A stretch of DNA of 64,000 nt from Elephas maximus indicus (Eukaryota > Chordata > Mammalia > Proboscidea > Elephantidae), in NCBI RefSeq assembly GCF_024166365.1, contig NC_064831.1, forward strand, positions 26,650,768 to 26,714,767, in the 5' to 3' direction. Every line of letters begins with the position of its first letter. The stretch's first letter is position 1. The position numbers and the translations under genes were made by a program. The notes beneath the pieces are model-generated. The model had not been told where the DNA came from and ran no database searches. It worked only from the letters and a program-made list of their open reading frames with translations. Below, piece by piece: positions 46,701 to 58,700 of the stretch.

Positions 46701-49700
46701 TATCCAAGACGCTCAGCAAACTCCACAAAAGGTAGATTTTAAAAGAAAGTCATAGAGGCATATTACAATCAAACATGCCAAAAACAATGAGAGAATTTTA
46801 AGAGCAGCTAGGGATAAACACAAAGTCACCTACAAAGGAGAGGCAACAAGAATAAGCTCAGACAACTCAGTAGAAACCATGCAGCAAGAAGGCAATCGGA
46901 TGACATCTATAAAGCACTGAAGGAAAAAAATTTCCAGCCAAGAATCATATATCCAGCAAACCTGTCTCTCAAATATAAAGGCGAAAATAGGACATTTCTA
47001 GATAAACAGAAGTTTAGGGAATTCGTAAAAACGAAACCAAAGCTACAAAAAATACTAAAGGGAGTTTTTTGGTTAGAAAATCAATAATATCAGGTATCAA
47101 ACCAAGACTAGAACATTGGACAGAGCAATCAGATGTCAACCCAGACAGGCAAATCACAAAAATAAATCAAGATAAAAAACGCTCAAAACAGGGAAACAGT
47201 GATGTTATTATGTAAAAGAAGACAACAGTAAAATAATAAAGAGGGACTAACAAATGTAGTTATAGGTCTTTCATATAGGGGGAGGACAAGCGATATAAAG
47301 AAATAAAAGTCAGGTCTAAATTTAGAAAATTGGACGTAAATAATAAGGTAAGCACAAACGAAACAAAATATCCTACTCATCAAAATAAAATACAAGGAAA
47401 AAAGAGACTCAGCAGAAACAAAATCAACAAAAATGAATGAGAGGAAAAGAAAATAAAATATATGAACTACTTAGCACAAAAAAGTGGAAAAAAAAAACTG
47501 TCAACAACACACAGAAAAAGACATCAAAATGATAGCACTAAATTCATATCTATCCATAATTATACTGAATGTAAATGGACTAAATGCACCAATAAAGAGA
47601 CAGAGAGTGTAAGAATGGATTAAAAAAACATGATCCGTCTATATGCTGCCTACAAGAGACACACCTTAGCCTTATAGACACAAACAAAAACTCCAGGATG
47701 GAAAAAAAAATATATCAAGTAAACAACAGTCAAAAAGGAGCAGGAGTGGCAATATTAATTTCTGACAAAATAGACTTTAAAGTTAAATCTATCATAAAGG
47801 ATAAAGAAGGACACTATACAATGATTAAAGGGACAATATACCAGGAGGATATAAACATACTAAATATTTCTGCACCCAATGACAGGGCTGCAGGATACGT
47901 AAAACAAATTCTAACAGCATTAAAAAGTGAGATAGACAGCTCCACAATTATAGTAGGAGACTTCAACACACCACACTCGGTGAAGGACAGGACATCCAGA
48001 AAGAAGCTCAATAAAGACACGGAAGATCTAAATGCCACAATCAACCACCTTGACCTCATAGACATATACGGAACACTCCACCCAACAGCAGTCAAGTATA
48101 CTTTCTTTTCTAGCGCACGTGGAACATTCTCTAGAATAGACCACATATTAGGTCATAAAGCAAGCCTCAGCAGAATCCAAAATATCGAAATCCTATGAAG
48201 CATCTTCTCTGACCATAAGGCCATAATAGTAGAAATCAGTAACAGAAAAAGCAGGGAAAAGAAATCAAACACTTGGAAACTGAACAATACCCTGCTCAAA
48301 AAAGACTGGATAATAGAAGACAGAAAACAGAAAAACCATTGAAAGCATTAACAAGACCAAAAGCTGATTCTTTGAAAAAATTAATAAAATTGATAAACCA
48401 ATGGCCAAACTGACACAAGAAAAACAGGAGAGGAAGTAAATAACCTGAATGAGAAATGAAATGGGGAATATTACATCAGAACCAAATGAAATTAAAAGAA
48501 TCCTATCAGATTACTATGAAAAATTGTGCTCTAACAAATTTGAAAACCTGGAAGAAATGGATGAATTCCTAGAAACACACTACCTATCTAAACTAACACA
48601 AACAGAGGCAGAACAACTAAATAGACCAATAACAAAAGAAGAGATTGAAAAGGTAATCAAAAAACTCCCCCCCAAAAAAGCCTGGTCCAGACAGCTTCAC
48701 TGAAGAGTTCTGCCAAACTTTCAGAGAAGAGTTAACACCACTACTACTAAAGGTATTTCAGAGCATAGAAAAGGATGGAATACTCCCAAACTAATTCTAC
48801 AAAGCCAGCATATTCCTTATACCAAAACCAGGTAAAGACACCACAAGAAAAGAAAATTACAGACCGATATCTCTCATGAACGTAGATACAAAAATCCTCA
48901 ACAAAATTCTAGCCTATAGAATTCAACCACTATCAAAAAAAAAAAAAAAAAAATTTCACCATGACCAAGTGGGATTCATGCCAGTAATGAAGGATTGGTT
49001 CAACATTGGAAAAACAATTAATGTAATACATCATATAAATAAAACAAAAGACAAGAATCACTTGATTTTACCAATTGATGCAAAGAGGCATTTGACAAAG
49101 TTCAACACTCATACATGATAAAAACTCTCAGCAGAATTGGAATAAAGGCAAAATTCCTCAACATACTAAAAGGCATTTATACAAAGCTAATGGCCATCAT
49201 CATCCTAAATAGAGAGAGTCTGAAAACATTCCCTTGCGATCAGGAAATACACAAGGATGCCATTTATCATCACTCTTATTCAACACTGTGCTGGAGGTCC
49301 TAGCCAGAGCAATTAGGCTAGATAAAGAAATAAAGGGCATCCAGATTGGCAAAGAAGAAGTAAAAATATCTCTATTTGCAGATGACATGATCTTATACAC
49401 AGAAAACCCTAAAGAATCCTCCAGAAAACCACTGAAACTAATATGAGAGTTCAGCAGAGCATCAGGATACAAAATAAACATACAAAAATCACTTCGATTC
49501 CTCTACACCAACAAAAAGAACATCAAAGACGAAATCAACAAACCATACCATTTACAGTAGCCCCCAGGAAGATAAAATACTTAGGAATAAATCTTATCAG
49601 AGATGTAAAAGACTTATACAAAGAAAACTACAAGACACTACTACAAGAAACCAAAAGAGACCTACATAAGTGGAAAAACATACCTTGGTCATAGATAGGA

Positions 49701-52700
49701 AGACTTAACACTGTAAAAATGTCTATTCTACCAAAAGCGATCTATACATTTAATGCAATTCTGATCCAAATTCCAAGGGCATTTTTTAATGAGATGGAGA
49801 AACAAATCAACAACTTCATATGGAAGGGAAAGAGGCCCCAGATAAGTAAAGTATTACTGAAAAAGAACAACAAAGTGGGAGGCCTCACTCTACCTAATTT
49901 TAGAACTTATTATACCACCACAGTAGTCAAAACAGTCTGGTACTGGTACAACAACAGATACATAGACCAATGGACTAGAATTGAGAATCCAGACATAAAT
50001 CCATCCACATATGAACAGTGGCTATTTGACAAAGGCCCAAAGTCAGTTACATGGGGAAAAGACAGTCTTTTTAACAAACAGTGCTGGCATAGCTGGATAT
50101 CTATCTACAAAAAAAATGAAACAAGACCCATACCTCACACCATGCACAAAAACTAACTCAAAATGAATCAAAGACCTAAATATAAAATCTAAAATAATAA
50201 AGATCATTGAAGACAAATAGAGACAATGTTAGGAGCCCTAACACATGGCATAAATAGTATATAAAACATTACTAACAATGCAGAAGAAAAACTACGTAAC
50301 TGGGAGCTCCTCAAAATCAAACAGCTATGGTCATCCAAAGACTTAACCAAAAGAGTAAAAAGATTACCTACAGACTGGGAAAAAGTTTTTAGCTATGACA
50401 TTTCCGGTCAGTGCCTGATCTCTAAAATCTATCTACATGATACTGCAAAAACTCAACTACAAAAAGACAACCCAATTAAAAAACAAGCAAAAGATATGAA
50501 CAGGCACTTCACTAAAGAAGACATTCAGGTAGCTAACTGATATATGAGGAAATGCTCACGATCATTAGCCATTAGATAAATGCAAATCAAAATTACAATG
50601 AGATTCCATCTCCCTCCAACAAAAAAAGAAAAAATATATATATTTTTCCTGGCATTAATCAAAAATCACAAAATAATGTTGGAGAGGTTGTGGAGAGTAG
50701 AACGCTTACACACTGCTGGTGGGAATGTAAAATGGTAAAACCATTTTGGAAATCGATTCGGCATTTCCTTAAAAAGGTAGAAATAGAACTACCATACCAT
50801 CTAGCAATCCCACTCCTTGGAAAATATCCTAGAGAAATATGAGCCTGTACACAAACAGATATATGCACACCCATGTTCACTGCAGCGCTGTTTACAATAG
50901 CAAAAAGATGGAAGCAACCAAGGTGCCCATCAACAGATGAATGGGTAAACAAATTATGGTATATTCACACAATAGAATACCATGCATCGATAAAGAACAG
51001 TGATGAATCTATGAAACATTTCATAACATGGAGGAATCTAGAAGGCATTATGCTGAGTGAAATTAGTCAGTTGCAAAAAGACAAATGTTGTATAAGAATG
51101 CTATTATAAGAACTTGAGAAATAGTTTAAACAGAGAAGAAAATATTATTTGATGGTTATGGGGGAGGGAGGGAGGGAGGGAGAGGGGTATTCACTAATTG
51201 GATAGTAAAAAGATAAGAACTATTTTGGATGAACAGAAAGACAACACACAGTACAGGAGAGGGCAGCACAAGTGGACTAAACCAAAACCAAAGAAGTTTC
51301 CTGAATAAACCGAATGCTTTGAAGGCCAGCATAGCATGGGTTGGGGTTTGGGGACCATGGTTTCGGGGGACATCTAAGTCAGCTGGCATAATAAAATCTA
51401 TTAAGAAAATATTCTGCATCCCACTTTGGAGAGCGGCTTCTGGGGTCTTAAACGCTAGCAGGGTCCATCTAAGATGCATCAATTGGTCTCAACCCACCTG
51501 GACCAAAGGAGAATGAAGAACACCAAAGACAGAAGGTAATTATGAGCCCAAGAGACAGAAAGGGCCACATAAACCAGAAACTACATCAGCCTGAGACCAG
51601 AAGAACTAGATGGTGCCTGGCTACAACTGATGACTGCCCTGTCAGAGACACAACAGAGAATCCCTGAGGGAGCAGGAGAGCAGTGGGATGCGGACCCCAA
51701 AATCTCGTAAGAAGACCAGACTTAATGGTCTGACTGAGACTGGAAGGACCCCAGAGGTCATGGTCCCCAGACCTTCTGTTAGCCCAAGACAGGAACCGTT
51801 CCCAAAGCCAACTCTCAGACAGGATTGGGCTGGACAATAAGATAGAAAATGATACTGGTGAAGAGTAAGCTTCTTGGATCAAGTAGACACATGAGGCTAT
51901 GTTGGCATCTCCTGTCTGGAGGGGAGATTAGAGGGCAGAGGGGGTCAGAAACTGGCTGAAGGGACAGGAAAAGAGAGCGGAGGGAAGGTGTGGGCTGTCT
52001 CATTGGGGGAGAGCAGTTAGGAGTATATAGCAAGGTGTATATAAATTCTTATATATTAGAGACTGACTATTTGTAAACTTTCACTTAAAGCATAATAAAA
52101 ATTTTTAAAAATTTGTTTCACTTGATTACATTTATATTGTTAAAAAATGTGCCTTCTTCACTGTCAGACTACAATTGTTTGCAGCAACCTCAAAGGCCAC
52201 ACACACTCTCTCTCTCTCAAAATAGCAAAGAAGATTTTCTCCACACTCTACAATAGCATCTCTACTAAGTCAATAATTCACCCACCTGGCTGTATTCTGG
52301 GTACTCAAAATTGCCTATCAAAATTGGAATTCTGTTTTATTTCTAAATATATCCATGCGAGTAGATACAGAAAGAAAGGATCTCCATGGCCAATTACAAA
52401 GAATATATAAATATGTATGACAGCCAAAGAGACATAGAAAAAAATGTAAACATATATTTCAGCACAAGTAGATTTCCAGAAAACAATGAACCAAATCTCA
52501 AATTCTCTTCCTTTATTCTTAGCCTTATAAAATTAGAAAATAGGAAATAGACCCATCCACTTATTTCGCCCCAGGACAGGGAAAGCCTGAGGTTTTAAAT
52601 TCATTTCTCAATGTTCTAATATCATTTTACCACTTTTGTACAAACAAAATGTACTTTCTGCTCCGGAATGCTGCTATCCGTAAATTCAGTTAATCTTGTT

Positions 52701-55700
52701 CCCTAGCATTTATCATTAACAGAGGAAAAATTCTGGTATCCTTGCAAACGGTACCAGAATTGCAAGTTTAGAACCCACCACAGAATTAGAAAACAAAAGA
52801 TAATTTATAATTTCTTAGAGAAATACTTTAAATTTTCATGTCTAAGATTTTGGAATGTTTCAAAATAAATACAAATTTTCTCTTTGCTATATGCCTACCA
52901 AAAATAAGCTCATACAGAATTACAGAGGCAAAAGTCTCCAGAAGTCATCTACTTCATTTCCTTCCTTCCGGGTCATCTAGTTATAAATTCCTAACCAATC
53001 CACATTAATGGTGTATTAAGACCTGGCTTGAAAGTATCGAGGGAGAGGTTTTTCGGTCTCCCAGAATCCTTATCTACTGAACAGGGAGAAGGCAGTTGTC
53101 TGTGTTATTTGTGAATATTACTGAAGTTTAGATCTGGAAGAAGTCTTAAAAATCAGTCATTGTAAACTTTTCTCCTTTTAAGGAAAAGAAGAAGAGCCAA
53201 AGAGGTTCTCCTCTACATTTATTCTTACTTGTCACATTTCCGAAAAATAGGAACGACATTTCTTTTATGGGAACCATATAGTACGAAAAAGATTTTAAAG
53301 CTTTAAAGAAGACACTTTAGAACTTAAACATGAAAAATCCAAATAAGCAAGAATTACAAATTAATTGAATTAAATAATTACACCTCAACATAAAAAAAAC
53401 AAAAATCCTCACAGCTGGACCTATAAGCAACATCATAATACATGGAGAAAAGACTGAAGTTGTCGAGGATTTCCTTTTACTTGGATCCAAATCAACACCC
53501 ACGGAAGCAACAGTCAAGAAATCAAAAGACACATTGCACTGGACAAATCTGTTGCAAAGGACCTCTTAAAAGTGCTAAAAAGCAAAGATGTCACCTTGAA
53601 GACTGAGGTGTTCCTAACCCAAGCCATGGTGTTTTCGGTCGCCTCATACGCATGGAAAAGCTGGACAATGAATAAGGAAGCTCAGAGAAGAAGTGATGCC
53701 TTTGACTTGTGGTGTTGGCAAAGGATATTGAATATACCGTGTAGTGCCAAAAGAACAAACAAATCCGCCTTGGAAGAAGTATAGCTAGAATGCTCTTTAG
53801 AAGCAAGATGGGTGAGTCTTCGTCTCACATACTTTGGGCATGTTATCAGGAGGGATCAGTCCCTGGAGAAGGGCATTATGCTCAGTAAAGTAGAGGGTCA
53901 GTGAAAAAGAGGAAGGCCCTCAATGAGATGGATTGACACAGTGGCTGCAGCAATGGGCTCAAGCATAACAATGATTGTGAGAATGGCACAGGACTGGGCA
54001 GCATTTCGTTCTGTTGTATGTAGGGTCGCTATGAGTCGGAACCTTCTCAATGGCACCTTGACAACAAACAACAACAGTAAATAAAATGGAATATCAAATA
54101 GAAAAGTAATAGGAAGGACCAGTCAGGGTATGAATGGCACTGAATGATGACAACTAAGACGTTTCTTCTTGGAATTGTTGAGAAATAGGCCTCCAACTGA
54201 AAAGCCACAATCTTAAAAAAAAAAAAAAAAAACTAAATCCCTATTGAAAATGAAATTGTACCAGCATCACTAAAATTATTTCTACTAGTAATATCTATAA
54301 AACTAGAGAGTTATCATTATGGTCCTCTCAAAATAAATACTTTAAGGAGAAAAGAGTAATAGTAATAGAATTACCTCTGTACGATATTCACCACTAAAAT
54401 GTTTTTTAAAAAATCCAGCCTATATAATACTACATTTTGGCAACTAGTCAATATTTTGTAAGACTGTGAAAAATATACCAATTATTAAGAGAGAACACAA
54501 CCTTATAATTCTAGAACACTTACCTTCCTTTACATATTCTTTTTTAAAAATCCAGTCCCCACTGGTCAACTTAAAATTCACAGATCATAGAAACTGGAAT
54601 TTTAGATACTCAGAAAGCAGTTCCTCTTGAAATTCAAGAGTTAAAAATAAAGCGAACAGTCTTTTTTTTTTTTTTTAATAAGAACTACTATAAATAGTTT
54701 AGGGAAGTACTAGGATTTTACAGCAGCTCAGGAAAATCTTTGTACTACCCAAAATAACACTTTGCACAAACATTTAAGCAATAGATCAGTCATCAATCCC
54801 AGCTTGCTCCTGGTGGACTAACCAAAACACCGTGTTGTGTTTTTATAAACCAAAGCCTGAAGTGCAATGAACTGAAGAAAATCCCATCGAAGGATGAACA
54901 GTAGCCATGATACAGAAACTCTCAAATATGTAGATTGAGTGAATGAGTGAAACTGCCATCATCCTAAGATTCGATGAAGGAGCCAGTGTCTCCAGGAAAC
55001 ATTTAAAGGTTGTTTAATTATTCAACTGAGGTTTCTATGCATATTTAAATAGGCCAACACTTTAATTTCTCATTGACCTCTATGATTGTTCTATCTTACC
55101 TGTTTATTTTTCTATACTAACCCAGGCACCGTTCGTTATCTCTGTAAAATGGTGGGGGAGGTAATGAATATATAATGCAAGAATAATGTAACTCTACCAA
55201 AAGGATAGGCATTCAGGAGACCCCTATTCTAACCACAAATACTTAGAGAAAAAGATCACAATGAGGGTCTCTTAGATATTTAAAAATTTCTAAATTGTTT
55301 GAACTATACTGGAGGGTCCAAGTAGTAGGAATACTCTGAGAATCAAGGTGTGTTAGTTACCTAATGCTGCTATAACAGAAATATCACAAATGGGTGGCTT
55401 TAACAAACAGAAATTTATTTTCTCACAGGTTAGGACATTAGAGGTCTGAATTCAGGGTGCTGGCTCTAGGGGAAGGCTTTCTCTCCCTGTTGGCTCTAGA
55501 GAAGGGTCCTTGTCTCTTTGAGCTCCTGCTCCTAGGCAATCTTCATGTGGCTTGGCATTTCTCTTTCCCCATCACTACTCTCTTACTTGTTTAATCTCTT
55601 ATATCTCAAAAAAGATTGATTTAAGATGCACCCTGCCCTAATCCTGTCTCATTAACATAAAAAGACTACCCATTCCAAAATGGGCTTACAACCACAGGCA

Positions 55701-58700
55701 TGTTGTTGCTGTTGTTGTGTGCCCTTCAGTCGAATATGACTCATAGCAACCCTGTCAAAGCCAAACCAAACCCACTGCCAACAAGTTGATTTTGATGCAT
55801 AGTGACCCTATAGGATAGGGTAGAACTGTCCCATAAGGTTTCCAAGGAGCTGCTGGTGGATTTGAACTGCTGACCTTATGGTTAGCAGTACCTCTTAACC
55901 ACTGCACCACCACAGGCATAGAGGTTAGGATTTACAACACATACTTTGGGGGGACACAAGTCAATCCATAACACAAGGTAACTGAAGTATTGCTGATTAA
56001 GGAAGCTTTTGAACCATGCAGTAACCAGATCAGAGTTAAATGGGAAGTTGCTCTGTTTTAGATTGACTTGTGTTCCATTCCCATAGATCATATATTATCT
56101 TACATATATTAATCAGATCCTACTCAAAGCTTTTGACTCATCCTATACACACACACTAAAAAACATAAACTCTAAAGGGGAAATGTATACATTGTGGTGT
56201 TCCACTTACTCATTATTGTGTAACAAACCACCTCAAAACATATAGGACTTACAACAGCAATTTATTATCATCTCTCATAATTCTGGGCTCAGCTGGACAG
56301 TTCTTGCTTTGGGGTGGAGTTAGATAGAAGCTGGGGCTGCATTAATCTGAATGTTTTGCCAGGTCAATTCTCTATGACTGACCACTCAAGCGACTGGGTT
56401 TCCAGAGGGAACATCATCAGAGCAACTGTTTCTACCCAGGTAGAAACCGCAAGACTTCTTAGGACCTTGCCTCTGAAGTTCCAATAAACAGAAGGTAACT
56501 AAGTATTCCTCACTAAGGAAGCTTTTGAACCACTTCTACCACATTCTATTGGTCAAAAACTACACTAAAGTCATACCAAATTCATGGGATGAGGAACCCC
56601 ATGTCCTGATAGAGGAGTGCTGAGGTCGTATTGCAGAAGGGCATGTGGGATAGAGATATTGTCACAGCTATTTTTTGAAAACAAAATTGCTATAATGCAA
56701 TAGGAACTTGGAGAGTAGAGATGAGACTGCATTACGGAGATATCATCAAATTGAAAATTCCTTACCAGCAGTTTTCCATATATTCTCTGTAATATTTTAA
56801 TCAACACATTGGAAGCTCCAGATAGAAATTTTACAGTAACGGCAACGTAATTTAAGAAAGTGGCCAAACAGAGAAATAAATCGTGTCGAGGTACATCTTA
56901 TCTTCAAGACAATATATCCAGTTAAAGTGCATAAAATCCAAAAATCCAAACAAAAATGTCTTCTATTTTTCTTTCCATCTTTTTGACAAATCATGTTTTC
57001 AATTGCTAAGTCAACCAAAAGATTATAATGAATTCCAAGACATTCATTATTTTACTCAGTAGTTCACAAATTGATGGTTTCATATCAGATTTAAGAAAAA
57101 CAAGTTCCAAATTGTTTAAAGTTATTTAGTTCACTTTAAAAACCAGTAACATTTCCGAAAAGTTTCCTCCGAAAATACTTCTTTGTTTTCCTTTATCCAT
57201 TTAGGATTTTTAGTTATTTTTTGTGAAAGTCTCAAGGCAGCTCAAAAATATAAACATCATTTAAATTTTTTAAATTGAATTTGAAAATGTGAGAGAGGTT
57301 GGATAAGCAAGGTCCTGAATTCAATATTGGTAGCAAAGCCTCTAAAAGGGGGAAGACATGGTGGGTCCATTATTTAAATTGATTAGTCAAAGGAAAGGAT
57401 AAAATTCATTTGAGAAAACAAATATTTTTCTGCAACTAAATTATAGCGTGTTTATTGAATTTAATAAAAAGAAGCCCTGGTGGTACAGTGGTTAAAGCAC
57501 TCTGCTGCTAACCAAAGGGTCAGTGGTTGAACCCACCAACTGCTCCTCAGGAGAAAGATGTGGCAATCCGCTTCCGTGTGATTTCAGCCTTGGAAACTTT
57601 ATGCGACAGTTCTACTCTGTCGTCCTATAGGCTCACTGAGTCAGCACCCACTAGACGGCAATGGGTCTGGCTTGGTTGCTGAATATAAATAAAATTTCTA
57701 TAGAGCATGAGATGAATTATCTTGATGAAATGCCCAGTCCAAACTAAACAAATATATATATACATATATGCACTTGAGAATTAATTCTATCATTCAACTC
57801 TTTATTGACTGCCTGTTAGATACTGTGCCTAGTACAGTACTCAAAAAACCTTTAAAACTTATTTCAAGAAACGCATAAAAATATATACCAGAAAGCCATT
57901 TTTAATGGTGGATCCAACTAGAAGCTGAGGAGAGATGATTCACAAGGAATCCTCCTTGGTAGGATGAAGCAGGCGGAACCTAACAGTATCAGGCCTGGAT
58001 AGTCAGATTGAGCTTTCAATGCTATGATTTTGGTGGGTATTTTATCGTTTCCTTAGAGCTTCAAAGTGGAAAATTAGGATGTACATTTAAAAAGTGTAAA
58101 CAGATTAAAGTAATGTGCCTTGTTGATTACTTAATAAACGGTAATTTACCATGTTCACAGGACAAGGAAGCCGGACTAGTGTGTGCTCTTTCTTTCATAT
58201 CTCAATCTATGATTCACTCTAAATAAGTTATAGTATCTCATTCAAAATGAAATTTTGTTATTCTTAATAAAAGAATTCATCTTGAGCTATTGGTATGTGT
58301 GCTTCCTAATTTTGTACAAGCAAATTATCTTTTAAAAACTGTGGTTCACTCCCTACTGTAGACCAGGAGTTGTGAAGATAGAATCCTTAAGAGATTATAC
58401 ATGGCCTCTGGCCCCATGAAGTTTACACTCCAGTCCAACAAACAGAAAATGACAATACAGTGTGAAAACTACTATGGCTGGGGAATTACAGTATGCTATG
58501 AGAGCAAGAAGGAGCCCTGGTGATGCAATGGTTAAGCGCTCAGCTTATAACCAAAAGGTTGGCAGACTGAACTCACGAACTCTCTGTGGGAGAAAAGACT
58601 TGGCGATCTACTCCCATAAGACTACAGCTTGGGAAACCTTATGGGGCAGTTCTACTCTGTCCTACAGGGTTGCTAGGAGTTGGAATCAACAACATGGCAC

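Larger units (their letters stand above)
44809..52110 (+). mobile_element. L1 LINE copy B, full length, defective, antisense in GUCY1B1 intron
   Basis: Starts gaggtggggccaagatggcag, a typical L1 5' end, and runs through a 1.27-kb 5' UTR, ORF1, spacer, ORF2, a 3' UTR with a G-rich tract, and an A-rich end. At about 7.3 kb it is full length. It carries frameshifts, a nonsense codon early in ORF2, an A-tract expansion in RT and an internal deletion of about 255 bases relative to copy A. Target duplications are not convincing. It lies opposite to GUCY1B1 in the 20.8-kb intron. Confidence 0.95.
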
